Below are positions 13,290-23,559 of a DNA stretch of 60,000 nt, in pieces. Numbering within the stretch: position 1 is the stretch's first letter; every line of letters begins with the position of its first letter. Below the pieces are notes generated by a model. That model worked only from the letters and a program-made list of their open reading frames with translations, had not been told where the DNA came from and did no database searches. The position numbers were made by a program, and so were the translations under genes. Source of the stretch: Bolinopsis microptera (Eukaryota > Ctenophora > Tentaculata > Lobata > Bolinopsidae); assembly GCF_026151205.1 (NCBI RefSeq), contig NC_087077.1, forward strand, positions 15,848,983 through 15,908,982, written 5' to 3'.

Positions 13290-13500
13290 TGGAGGGGGGG
13301 AAAGGGGGGGGAGGGGGAGGAGGGGGGAGGGAGGGAGGGAGGGGGGGGGAGGGAGGGGGGGAGGGGGGAGGGAGGGGAGGGGGGGGAGGGAGGGAGGGGG
13401 AAAAGGGGGGGAAGGGGGGGGGGAGGGGGGAGGGGGGGGAGGGAGGGGGGGAGGGAGGGAGGGGGGGGGGGGGGGGAAAGGGGGGGGGAAAAGGGGAAAA
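13290..13500. repeat. Purine tract (GGGA/GGGGGA)n
   Basis: About 200 bp of nearly pure G and A (GGGA, GGGGGA units) with no pyrimidine. The open frames it creates on both strands are compositional artefacts. It sits inside the poor-quality stretch, so its true length is uncertain. Confidence 0.8.
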
Positions 13501-15891
13501 AAAAACAAAAGGCTAGCCATTAACTAAAAATGCCTAACACTTTGGGAGTTTGTTTAAAGGCAGAAGATGGGTTTAAAATGGGGGACCATTTTGTCACGTA
13601 TAGGTTGTACTGTTCAAGTTTTTTTTCATCGGTGCGGAGTTGGTATTGGACAAACTTCAAAAATGAACCAAGATACTGGCCCGGGTTTCTAGATAAAAAG
13701 GTCATAAACCAAAAATTTTTAAATAGAATTGGGTAGGGAAAAATAAAAAGTCGAAATTTTCATAAACCCGAACCTTTTAGCGGCGGCTGGTTAAACCCTT
13801 GTTATGGGCCTAATTTATTCACTGAACCCGTGTCGGTAATCACTAATTAAGGGCCCCTCATTGAAAATTAAGCATTTTTGGTCATATTTTTCGGAGCCTA
13901 CACAAACCTTTTCCTCTGGACCTTCCAACCTCCTAGTACACATTTACAAATTTGGGACATTATTCTGTTTTTCCCGTTTGATTTTTTAACTTTAGAATTC
14001 GCTGCTAGAGCGTTTTGGGCTCGCGATAGATAAAATTAGAAAAGAGTTTTCCGGGTTTGGTAAGATACGAAAGGGGAAAATGTTGGTAAAAAATTTCTGG
14101 CTGTTTTTGGCTCGTTGAACACCCGAACCCCCAAAAAATGGATGCAAAAATATTTTAAGGGGAAAATTAAACCCCCTTTAGGTAGCGTGCAATAATTTTA
14201 AACCCCAAAGGGCCCAAAATGGGCCCATGTTTTTCATGGGGCTCCAAAACTACAAACAAAAAACATAAATTTTGTAAAATGTCCTGGCATAAACCCCCAG
14301 AACAGAATTTTTTTCGGCACCCGTTAGCTGAAAATTTTTAAAATGCGTTTAAATCTGCTTTGGAAAGTCGTATACGGTCGTGAATAGGCGATCAAAATGA
14401 CCGAAAATTTTACTTTTTTTTGGAGTTTAAAAAGGGTTTTAGAAGCCTGCCCTTTAAAAAATTTTGAAAAATAATTTTATTTTGTCTGAATTTAAAATTG
14501 CTGCTTTAGCATCCAGGGGTGAGAAAAAATTCAGGGGGGGGGGGGTTAGGGGTTGGGGGGGGGGGGGCCCAACGGGTGCAAATTATTTTTTTTCCCCAAA
14601 TTAGGGGGGGGTGGGGGGGGGGGTTTGGGGTTTTTTTTAGGGACGAATGGAGTTGGGAAAAAAAGGAAGGGTTTTGTAACATTTATCCTTTAGAAACCCA
14701 GCCCTTCCCCTTAAAAAAAACCCTTTTTGGGGGCAACGGCTGGGTTTTGAACCTTAAAACCCCTCGGTTTCCCAAAACCCTAAATTTGGAGGATTTTTCA
14801 CATTGGGGCTTTTGGGGTCCGGGGGCTAAAAGGTCGTTTTTTCTATTTTTAAGAGTATCGTGTCAGTTTTTACGAAACACGTGTTTACATAAATTTGAAT
14901 ACTAGATTCCCAACATTAAGATGGGGATTCTTTGGGAAAATTTTGGGCATATTTTTAGATTTTTTTTCCTACACAGGGGGGATTATCGCCCCTCCCGATA
15001 ATCCCGCGGTGCGGGCACCTGGCCTAAAATTTAGCATAATAATCTTCGTCGGGAAAAATCCACGTTTGCAGTTGAAAAAATTGGCGGGGAAAATTTACCA
15101 TAACAAAAGTGTATGCTCCCCAGTCGAACGACTTTTTTTTAGATTTTTTGGGGGGGGGGATTAATCTATACTGGGCCAAAAAAAGAGATCATTTGGGTTT
15201 TTATTTCTAGAAAAACCGGAAACTGGCACGGGACAAAATTTTTGGGGTGGGGAGGGTATTTTGGCAAAGGGGTTTTTTAAATCAAAATTTTTTGTACGGT
15301 TTGGGGTGTTGGGGGGGGGGGGGGGGGCTTGGGGGGGGAAAAATTGGGGGGGGGGGGGGGATGGGGGGGGGGGAATTTTTGGGGGGGGGGGGGGGGGGGT
15401 TTTATTTGGGGGGGTGGGGGGTTTATGGGGGGTTTAAATGACTTTGGGCCCAAAATGGGGGGGAAACTTTTTAAGAAGGGGTCGGGAAAGTAGGGGGGGT
15501 TTTAATTTTAGGGGTTTTTTTAGTTTTGGGGTGGTTATACCTTGTTTTTCTTTTTAAAGGGGGGGTTTTTAATTGAAAATTTTTTTTTTATGGGTTCTTT
15601 TGTCTTGGGTTCTTAAAAGGAACGGAGGTTTTTAAAAAAAGGGGATTTCATATTTTGCTCTTCACAAGGCGCTAGGGATCGAAAGAAATGTGATTGGAAA
15701 AAAAGACGAAGAATTTTTTTTTGGTTTTTAGGGTTAAAGGGGGTTTAAAACTTGTTGGGGGTTTTTGCCGTTCAATGGGGGGAACCCCCGGAAAAATTTT
15801 TGATGTTTTTAAAAAAAAAAATTTTTTGCCGTTGGGGTAAAAAATGCCTTTTTTAACTTTTTCTTTCCTTGAAATGTATAATATTTATTCA

Positions 15892-16834
15892 GGAAGCAAA
15901 GAAGCGGATGGTTTGAGAAACAAAGCGCGTGAAGGTACTGCCACACAGATTGATTCCATTACATTTGAAGGTGTAGAATTAGTTGCTTCCAAGGCAATTG
16001 ATGGATCTCTCATGGACGGTCAGTACTTACTAAGATATGATAACAATAGTACAAAGAATCTTAATAATCTGCATAATCTTTAAAAATTTAAAATGTATCT
16101 TATTATTGTAAATTTAAGTTACGTTCACATCTATAGAGTTACAAGGTGTCCCATGTCAATTGTATAGCTATAGCCGTAAATAAATGTATCCAGTTTAACC
16201 ATTATTTTTAAATAGTACTGGCGAATATGACTTCACCCGTACAAACACGAAAGGAAAAGATGCATGGTGGTTGCTGACCCTACCAAGAGAAATCACAATT
16301 CTTGAAATAAGGGTACAACATTGAACTAGATAATTCTTTTACATTAGGTTATAATTTGTTAGTTTGAGGTTATGGTCAGAGTTGTTGTAGCCAGACAGCT
16401 CACACATCTGCTAACAGTTTCACATTTCCTCTGTATTGAAAAATAAAAATTCGGTCCAGTAGATAGATTATTTGGTTAATATAATGATCAATCAAATACT
16501 TTTAAATCGAGCTGGCAAGAACAAGAGACTCCTTTAAACTGATCCTATATCATAGCAGAATAATATCAAATAAATTGTAACTAATGCAAATAACCAAACA
16601 CAGGTATACAACAGGAAAAATCTTCCCGAAAGAATAGACGGAGCGACAGTTTGGGTTGGTTTCGGTTTGATTGGAGGAAACTATGAGGGAGCAGTCAAAG
16701 TCGGGACAATTGAGTACGTGATGGGACAACATCTATATATCTTTTCAAGCCTACATTTAAAAGGATCAAGTGTACAGATACAGGGTGGCAGTCATGCTTT
16801 ACAAATGGCAGAGGTAGAAGTTTATCAAGACTTA
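15892..16834 (+). CDS. Fucolectin-type (FTP/F5-8C-like) lectin, partial paralogue with three exons
   Basis: Three exons match the last three exons of the gene at 27.65-29.6 kb in order, phase and sequence. Exon 15892 to about 16024 ends at a GTACTT donor after AIDGSLMDG. Exon 16216-16310 carries GKDAWWLLTLPREITILEI. Exon about 16603-16834 carries VYNRK, RIDGATVWVG, GSSVQIQGG and AEVEVYQDL. The A.DG, WW.(L/V)...I and VYNR..RIDGA..WVG blocks are the standard fucolectin tachylectin-4 pentraxin-1 (FTP) signature, a beta-sandwich that binds fucosylated glycans in secreted lectins. The signal-peptide exon and the first FTP exon of the paralogue are not seen; the sequence before this copy is the poor-quality stretch. 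The last exon ends in phase 1 before GTAAGT, so more exons probably follow but were not found. The 3' flank also aligns with that of the second copy. Confidence 0.75.
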
Positions 16835-16899
16835 GGTAAGTTGAATTCGCGTGTTTCTTTAACTTTACACAATAAAGTTTAAATCTCAAACTCCCCAAC

Positions 16900-17970
16900 T
16901 CCCTCACTCTCCTTCTACCCAAACTAGCCTTAAACCTTGAACTATTTTCCCAGTTCCCCAAAAACTCAAACAGTTGGCAAAACCTTATCATAGATATCGG
17001 ACAAGTGAATACTTGTAAATCTTTATAAAATGTACATATATATTCCTATTGAGTATTGAGTATTGAGTGTTGGTACATCTTAACATCTTAAGACCTGATC
17101 CTTCATGTCTGAGCAACATGTGTAGGGATAACTTGATAATGATAAGCAGATTATAAGGTTAAAGGTATATATTATTCTCATAATATGATCATGGTATAAA
17201 TGTCCGTCATGTAAAAGTTGTGCTCTCACTCTTGTTTACGCTAATACAATGTAATATAATGTAACTTACCCATGAGATAACTATGTTCTCTCATGGGTCC
17301 TACATTTAGGCTGTGATAAACAGGTAGTGTGATAACTCCTAATCTCCCACTGGTGTTAACAAATGTTTAATGCCGAATGAATGTTGTTAATAGGACTAAC
17401 CTAGGTATGATATCTAACGAAGCAATGAACTATACAGAAAAGCAGATTAATTTCATTCATGGTTACTAAATGAACTAAATAATTAATAAACTGCAAGCTT
17501 TAGGATGTCACATCAGCATTTATCGCGAAAAAACAGTTATCGATGCAAGCGCAGTAAAACCACAGCTAAATGATTATAACCAAAGCACATTTGATTAAAC
17601 GAAGTTCTCACTGCAGTAATATAGTTCCTTATCGAAACAAGATAAGGATGCGTCCTCTAGAAAGTTTGACTCTGGAATATTATATGTAGCAATATTATCG
17701 GTCATAATTTTCCGATGTAAATGCTGCGTTTGCTAGCATCATTTCGTAGATCATCGGAGAATGCATTTACATCACTGCTTGTCGTATGATAACATGAGTT
17801 ACATAACTCGTCAAACTCGTTATGTACCTCGTTTGATCCAGCTCGTCAAACTCGTTGGATAAAACTGTTTTCACAACTCAAAGTTGTGAAAATAATGTTA
17901 TTACACTCCAAGCAGTGATGTATCGGCTTATTATACTAGGACTATGGAAGTGCATGAATTTCTTATCAGT
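16900..17970. other. No gene recognised
   Basis: AT-rich. The first ~200 bp (to about 17080, TTGAGTATTGAGTATTGAG) aligns with the 3' flank of the second fucolectin copy near 29.64-29.86 kb, marking the extent of the segmental duplication. A run of CTCGT/AACTCG words lies near 17800-17890. Confidence 0.4.
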
Positions 17971-17972
17971 TA

Positions 17973-18484
17973 TTTGACCAAAACCCATAATCATGGGTAG
18001 AGTGGACCGCTGCCAGTGTCTCTCTTTCCCCAACAAAAGGAAATGATATTAATTTGATTGACCGTTCTCAAATGCAAAATGATACCGGGAATGAAATCGG
18101 TCGCTCGCTTTTCCCATTCATTCACGGCTTACGAATTGTAATAAGTTACGATTGATTACATCAATCCGATGCTGTAAAAATCTCTTTGGGTTGCGTTCGG
18201 GTCGATACCTAGTATTTCGGGGTAAGGGTGGTAGTTATTACTTATTGAATTAGCTGAAGTTTATTGAATCTTTATTGCCGAGTACAGCTGCCTTTGGGTA
18301 GTTCTTCTTAATCTATTACAATTGTAAAATGTAAATGAATGGAAAAAGCGAGCGACCGATTTCATTCTCGGTATCATTTTGCATTTGAGAACGGTCAATC
18401 AAATTAATATCATTTCCTTTTGTTGGGGAAAGAGAGACACTGGCAGCGGTCCACTCTACCCATGATTATGGGTTTTGGTCAAAT
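17973..18484. repeat. Terminal palindrome of the foldback repeat family, copy 1
   Basis: The arm beginning ATTTGACCAAAACCCATAAT at 17973 is repeated inverted up to 18484. Arms are about 170-230 bp, around a loop containing TTATTGCCGAGTACAGCTG. The arm includes GAAATCGGTCGCTCGCTTTT and CTGCCAGTGTCTCTCTTT. The same palindrome recurs at 21.0-21.65 kb (interrupted) and 55.38-55.71 kb. Confidence 0.88.
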
Positions 18485-21309
18485 ATCATCTCTTTTTGAT
18501 TATAATGTCAGGGTACCTTATAAAGTCGAAATATAAACTGATATCATCATTAATAAGGAGGAAGTTTCAACAATTTCGAAATTTTTCCTTTAAAAACATT
18601 TCCTTGTGTTTAGGTAAGCATATCGGTCGATCACTGACTGAATATGCCACTTAATACTCATTCAAGTTGGCATTAAATTCATATATAATGACATTAAACT
18701 GTCGTGGCAAAGCAGAATTTGTTGGAAATCACGAATGAGCAAAATTCTCACCTTTCGCACGTGCAAACTTTGAGCGGACGTTGCGTGCGCATCCAATATT
18801 GAATCGCCCTAAATTTTTGCATGTAATTGTTTTATATATAGCTTGATAAGCATGCAAAGTTTCAAAGTATTTCAAGAAGAACTGTAATCACAACGGCACT
18901 CTAAAGTTGACAGAAAATGACGAAAACAGCAATTTTCAGTGATTTTAGCAATTTTCTATCAATTTGGGCGTGTCCCCACGTGTGCAACTTTTCGATTTTC
19001 TACTTTAAAACTAGCCTAATGCACAATTTATACCTATAGGAAGCAGAACTGAGCTCCACAACCCAAGGCATGGCCCAACACCAAAGAATACTAAATCGCA
19101 AAATTGACGTTTTTATAAAATAATTCTTCAAAAAAGCACAAACTTCAATGATGAATATCTTTATGAAGGAGCAAGCTAGAAAAACTTTCCGGTAGATTTT
19201 CAGAATGCTTGAACAATTATCTAAGGTGAAAATTTCCTCAGATTTTGAATACAATTACTTTTTAATGGTGTAAAATCATTTTTAAAAGTTATTACTTTGT
19301 CAAAAATCAAGTTTTAAAAACGGTTAACTTGATGACGTCATCAAGGGGTGTTCATGACGTCAAATAATTTGTTTATACAATGTAAACTAAAGTGTAAACA
19401 ATTATTTTCAAGACCTGTGGTCGGAAATGGCTGTATCTTTTATACTTTTGAATCTATGGACAATTAAATACAGGCTACAATTGACTGGCAAAGCGTCTAT
19501 CCCTGAATATATATAATATGTATGTATATCACAGTGCTGGCAAGCACGACCGTTGCATTTATTGTGGGTATACTATGTTCCCCATTTACTATTATACCCC
19601 CTTTACTATTATACCCCCTTTGGTACACGTTACAAGCCTCTTTTGTGCACGCGAAGCGTGCACTCCGGCCGGAGGCGGCGGCCTTCGGCAGGAGTTTTCC
19701 AGGCATTAAGACTCATCGGAAGTCGTTCAGCAGATTTATTTTTAGTTCAAAACATTCTAATTTGATGTCAAAGATGACAGGAATAAAAAATAGTTATGTT
19801 CAGATTTTTAAGAAATTTGCATAAAATACTCGCCAGCACTGTTATACGAAATTCGGTAAAAAACCCAAAATCGCCATATTCAGGTGTCCTAAAAACCATG
19901 TTAAAATTGAGTTAGAGATCTGAAATTTTTCAGGGCGTCTAGACGTTGACCAAATTGACTGCAAAAAAAGTTTCAGGTTTCAGGAGCATCGGGAAATGGG
20001 TTTTCTAGAACCCCTGTTTTACGACAGATTGTCGGGACATTTCCGACCACAGGTCTTGCAAATAATTGTTTACACTTTAGTTTACATTGTATAAAAAATT
20101 TATTTGACGTCATAAACACCCCTTGATGACGTCATCAAGTTAACCGTTTTTAAAACTTGATTTTTGACAAAGTAATAACTTTTAAAATTAATTTTAACCC
20201 ATTAAGGAGTAATTTTATTAAAAATCTGAGGAAATTTTTATCTTAGATAATTGTTCAAGCATTCTGAAAATCTACCGGAAAGTTTTTCTAGCTTGCTCCT
20301 TCATAAAGATATTTGTCATTGAAGTTTGTGCTTTTTTGAAGAATTATTTTATAAAAACGTCAATTTTGCGATTTAGTATTCTTTGGTGTTGGGCCATGCC
20401 TTGGGTTGTGGAGCTCAGTTCTGCTTCCTATAGGTATAAATTGTGCATTAGGCTAGTTTTAAAGTAGAAAATCGAAAAGTTGCACACGTGGGGACACGCC
20501 CAAATTGATAGAAAATTGCTAAAATCACTGAAAATTGCTGTTTTCGTCATTTTCTGTCAACTTTAGAGTGCCGTTGTGATTACAGTTCTTCTTGAAATAC
20601 TTTGAAACTTTGCATGCTTATCAAGCTATATATAAAACAATTACATGCAAAAATTTAGGGCGATTCAATATTGGATGCGCACGCAACGTCCGCTCAAAGT
20701 TTGCACGTGCGAAAGGTGAGAATTTTGCTCATTCGTGATTTCCAACAAATTCTGCTTTGCCACGACAGTTTAATGTCATTATATATGAATTTAATGTCAA
20801 CTTGAATGAGTATTAAGTGGTATATTCAGTCAGTGATGGACCGATATGCTTACCTAAACACAAGGAAATGTTTTTAAAGGAAAAATTTCGAAATCGTTGA
20901 AACTTCCTCCTTATTATAATGAAGATATCAGTTTATATTTCGACTTTATAAAGTACCCTGACATTATAATCAAAAAGAGATGATATTTTACCAAAACCGA
21001 TAATCATGGGTAGAGTGGACCGCTGCCAGTGTCTCTCTTTCCCAAACAAAAGGAAATGATATTAATTTGATTGACCGTTCTCAAATGCAAAATGATACCG
21101 AGAATGAAATCGGTCGCTCGCTTTTCCCATTCATTTACAATTGTAATAGATTAAGAAGAACTACCCAAAGGCAGCTGTACTCGGCAATAAAGATTCAATA
21201 AACTTCAGCTAATGCAATAAGTGATAACTACCACCCTTACCCCGAAATACTAGGTATCGACCCGAACGCAACCCAAAGAGATTTTTACAGCATCGGATTG
21301 ATGTAATCA

Positions 21310-21550
21310 ATCGAAATTGGGGTCCGGACTCTAGGGCGTAAGACTCTAGGGCGTAAGACTCTAGGGTCTTAGGGTTAGGGTTAGGGTTAGGGTTAGGGTT
21401 AGGGTTTGGGTTTGGGTTTGGGTTAGGGTTAGGGTTAGGGTTAGGATGAGGGTTAGGGTTAGGGTTAGGGTGATGGTTAGGGTTAGGGCGCCGCCCTAAA
21501 GTCTCACGCCCTAGAGTCTTACGCCCTAGAGTCCCGGACCCATCGAAATT
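21310..21550. mobile_element. 223-bp insertion of TTAGGG telomere-like repeats with inverted ends and a 9-bp target duplication
   Basis: The insert spans 21319-21541. Its ends are inverted repeats: the left reads GGGGTCCGGACTCTAGGGCG, and the right, inverted, reads GGGTCCGGGACTCTAGGGCG. Each is followed by further ACTCTAGGGCGTAAG-like units. The core, about 21365-21487, is (TTAGGG)n with a few TTTGGG and GATGGG variants. ATCGAAATT occurs directly on both sides (21310-21318 and 21542-21550). The homologous palindrome arm at about 18140-18165 lacks the insert and reads straight through (inverted: AATCGTAACTTATTACAATT). It is thus an empty site. Confidence 0.85.
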
Positions 21551-22259
21551 TATTACAATTCGTAAGCCGTGAATGAATGGAAAAAGCGAGCGACCGATTT
21601 CATTCTCGGTATCATTTTGCATTTGAGAACGGTCAATCAAATTAATATATATATATTCAGGGATAGACGCTTTTCTGTATATATATGTATGTATCACGAC
21701 AATCTATCGTAAAACAGGGGTTCTAGAAAACCCATTTCCCGATGATCCTGAAACCTGAAACTATTTTTGCAGTCGATTTAGTCAACGTCTAGACGCCCTG
21801 AAAAATTTCAGATCTCTAACACAATTTTAACATGGTTTTTAAGGCACCTGAATATGGCGATTTTGGGTTTTTTACCGAATTTCGTATAACAGTGCTGGCG
21901 ACTAGACTGGCGAGTATTTTATGCAAATTTCTTAAAAATCTCAACATTACTATTTTTTATTCCTGTTATCTTTGACATCAAATTAGAATGTTTTTAACTA
22001 AAAATAAATCTGCTGAACGACTTCCGATGAGTCTTAATGCCTGAAAAACTCCTGCCGGAGGCGGCCGGAGTGCACGCTTCGCGTGCACAAAAGAGGCTTG
22101 TAACGTGTACCAAAGGGGGTATAATAGTAAAGGGGGTATAATAGTAAAGGGGGTGTAATAGTAAAGGGGGTATAATAGTAAATGGGGTACATAGTATACC
22201 CACAATAAATGCAACGGTCGTGCTTGCCAGCACTGTGACCTGGAAATTTGACCAAATCA

Positions 22260-23200
22260 ATGACGAAATGATATCATCAGAGTTATTAAAATATGAATCG
22301 TATGACCTCCATCATCATATGACTGTTAATATCATGTAATTATGAGTGTAACCCGTGCCTACGGCCGGGACTTCACTATCGCAGTGGGAATGCAAAAGTA
22401 TAAACCCGTATATAATTTGAAAACACGCATAACATTGTCGTATGAAAGTATGAAATCTCTCTACAGTCCAAACAGACCGCAACGAGTGCACTCCCCCTAA
22501 TAAGCTAATAGTATTATCTGGTGGCTAACCTAATTATGATTCATGTACCAACGCTATGTAATGGGAGAGAGAGCGAGGAGGGAGAAAAAGAGAGCCATTT
22601 TTGATTTTATGTCACATTTCTGGTACAAAATCATCAATTAAACCACTTACCACCAACAGATTTGAAAAATCTTAATCATTTGGCTTTGTAGGTTTACAAC
22701 CTACCAGGACGCTCGCCGAGTTGGACTCTTCGACGGTCCAATATATGGAACAGATATTTTACGAGTATCACCCGTTAAATTTGGCTTCGTCAGAGATTTG
22801 TCGGCACTATACCGAAAAAACCAGTCCCATATCTGTTACCGTTTTTTGATTAAACCTCGTAAATTACAGACAGACAGACACAAACACGCACACGCAGTCA
22901 CGGACCATGTAGCTAAAATATAATTCAGCTAAAATAACCCGTTTAGCTTCGTCCGCCTATCCTTAATTAAACAATTCGGGAAAATGTTTGATATCTATTA
23001 TTCTTACAGCAGCCGAGACTATCAAGATAACAAAAGTTTCAAAATATAATAAATGTCTACCCATTTACCCCACTTAACCTCAGTACATATACCTTACTGA
23101 TGTGGCTGTGCTTACATTTTATTAGTTCCAAGTCCAATTGTATAATTATGTACTCTGCAGACTCCGTTATATTTGAGATATGTCTGTGAGTGGCCGTAGG
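22260..23200. other. Possible short interspersed element tail; otherwise no gene
   Basis: Around 22690-22930 is a compact GC-richer block (CAGGACGCTCGCCGAGTTGG). It ends in the simple tail ACAGACAGACAGACACAAAC followed by CGCACACGCAG. A body with a short tandem tail resembles a SINE or the 3' end of a LINE. I saw no clear tRNA promoter boxes. The rest is AT-rich with no supported gene. Confidence 0.3.
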
Positions 23201-23559
23201 TGCAAACTGGATGATAATTAGTGCAAGTGCACTGTGTGCACGTGCAAAAATTATCAGGGCAGCATTATGATCTTATATGGCGGTATCTTTGGCAGTAATG
23301 AGTTCTTTTGGATCTGTAAAAATGGTGAGTGCTCGTGCAAAGACAATTGGTGCGGCATAATGATCTATTTTGTTTTTTTTGTTGTATGCTAATTATATTG
23401 TAATCGGCTAATAATCCTCCGTTGTGATCGATATTGCCTGAATCAGTAAAACTGACTATCACAGAGTATGATGAGCTCCTTCCCTTCGTATGTGACTGCA
23501 CGTGCAAACTAAGTTATAAATTTGCATAAATTGTATCGTTGAGATTAATACTAGCCTGT

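Larger units (their letters stand above)
9830..15850. other. Low-quality stretch: inflated homopolymers and G/C runs (probable raw-read gap fill)
   Basis: From about 9.83 kb the texture changes abruptly. Runs of G, C, A and T of 4-20 bases occur every few bases, for example the G runs at 13059-13077, 13300-13490 and 15310-15410. Ordinary AT-rich sequence resumes at about 15.85 kb. Open frames here are only low-complexity shadows such as Gly- or Pro-rich strings. The inverted repeat inside it (separate entry) has arms that differ mainly in homopolymer length. That is the error mode of uncorrected long reads rather than biology. No gene should be called from this stretch. Confidence 0.75.
17973..22243. 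mobile_element. Composite of two opposing copies of a ~1.8-kb foldback repeat family
   Basis: A reverse-oriented copy is split. One part runs 17973 to about 19512, the other about 21650 to 22243. A forward-oriented copy sits between them, from CAGTGCTGGCAAGCACGACC (about 19532) to the interrupted palindrome ending near 21645. As a result 18.48-19.43 kb and 20.05-20.99 kb are long inverted repeats of each other. Each copy has one end with GTGCTGGCAAGCACGACCG and the other end with a large palindrome. Internal sequence lacks a long ORF, so this is a nonautonomous element. A further, more diverged copy lies at 53.94-55.71 kb with the same internal order. Superfamily is not identified. Confidence 0.78.

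Noticed and set aside
13254-13527. Long open frames on both strands (Gly/Arg- and Pro-rich)
   Set aside because: Pure purine tract; frames are open only because of composition.
14519-15441. ORFs of 60-130 codons in the G-rich stretch
   Set aside because: They lie in the homopolymer-inflated region, with no splice context or domain motifs.
21209-21697. 162-codon minus ORF with PNPNPN repeats
   Set aside because: Translation of the telomere-repeat insert and foldback arms; not a gene.
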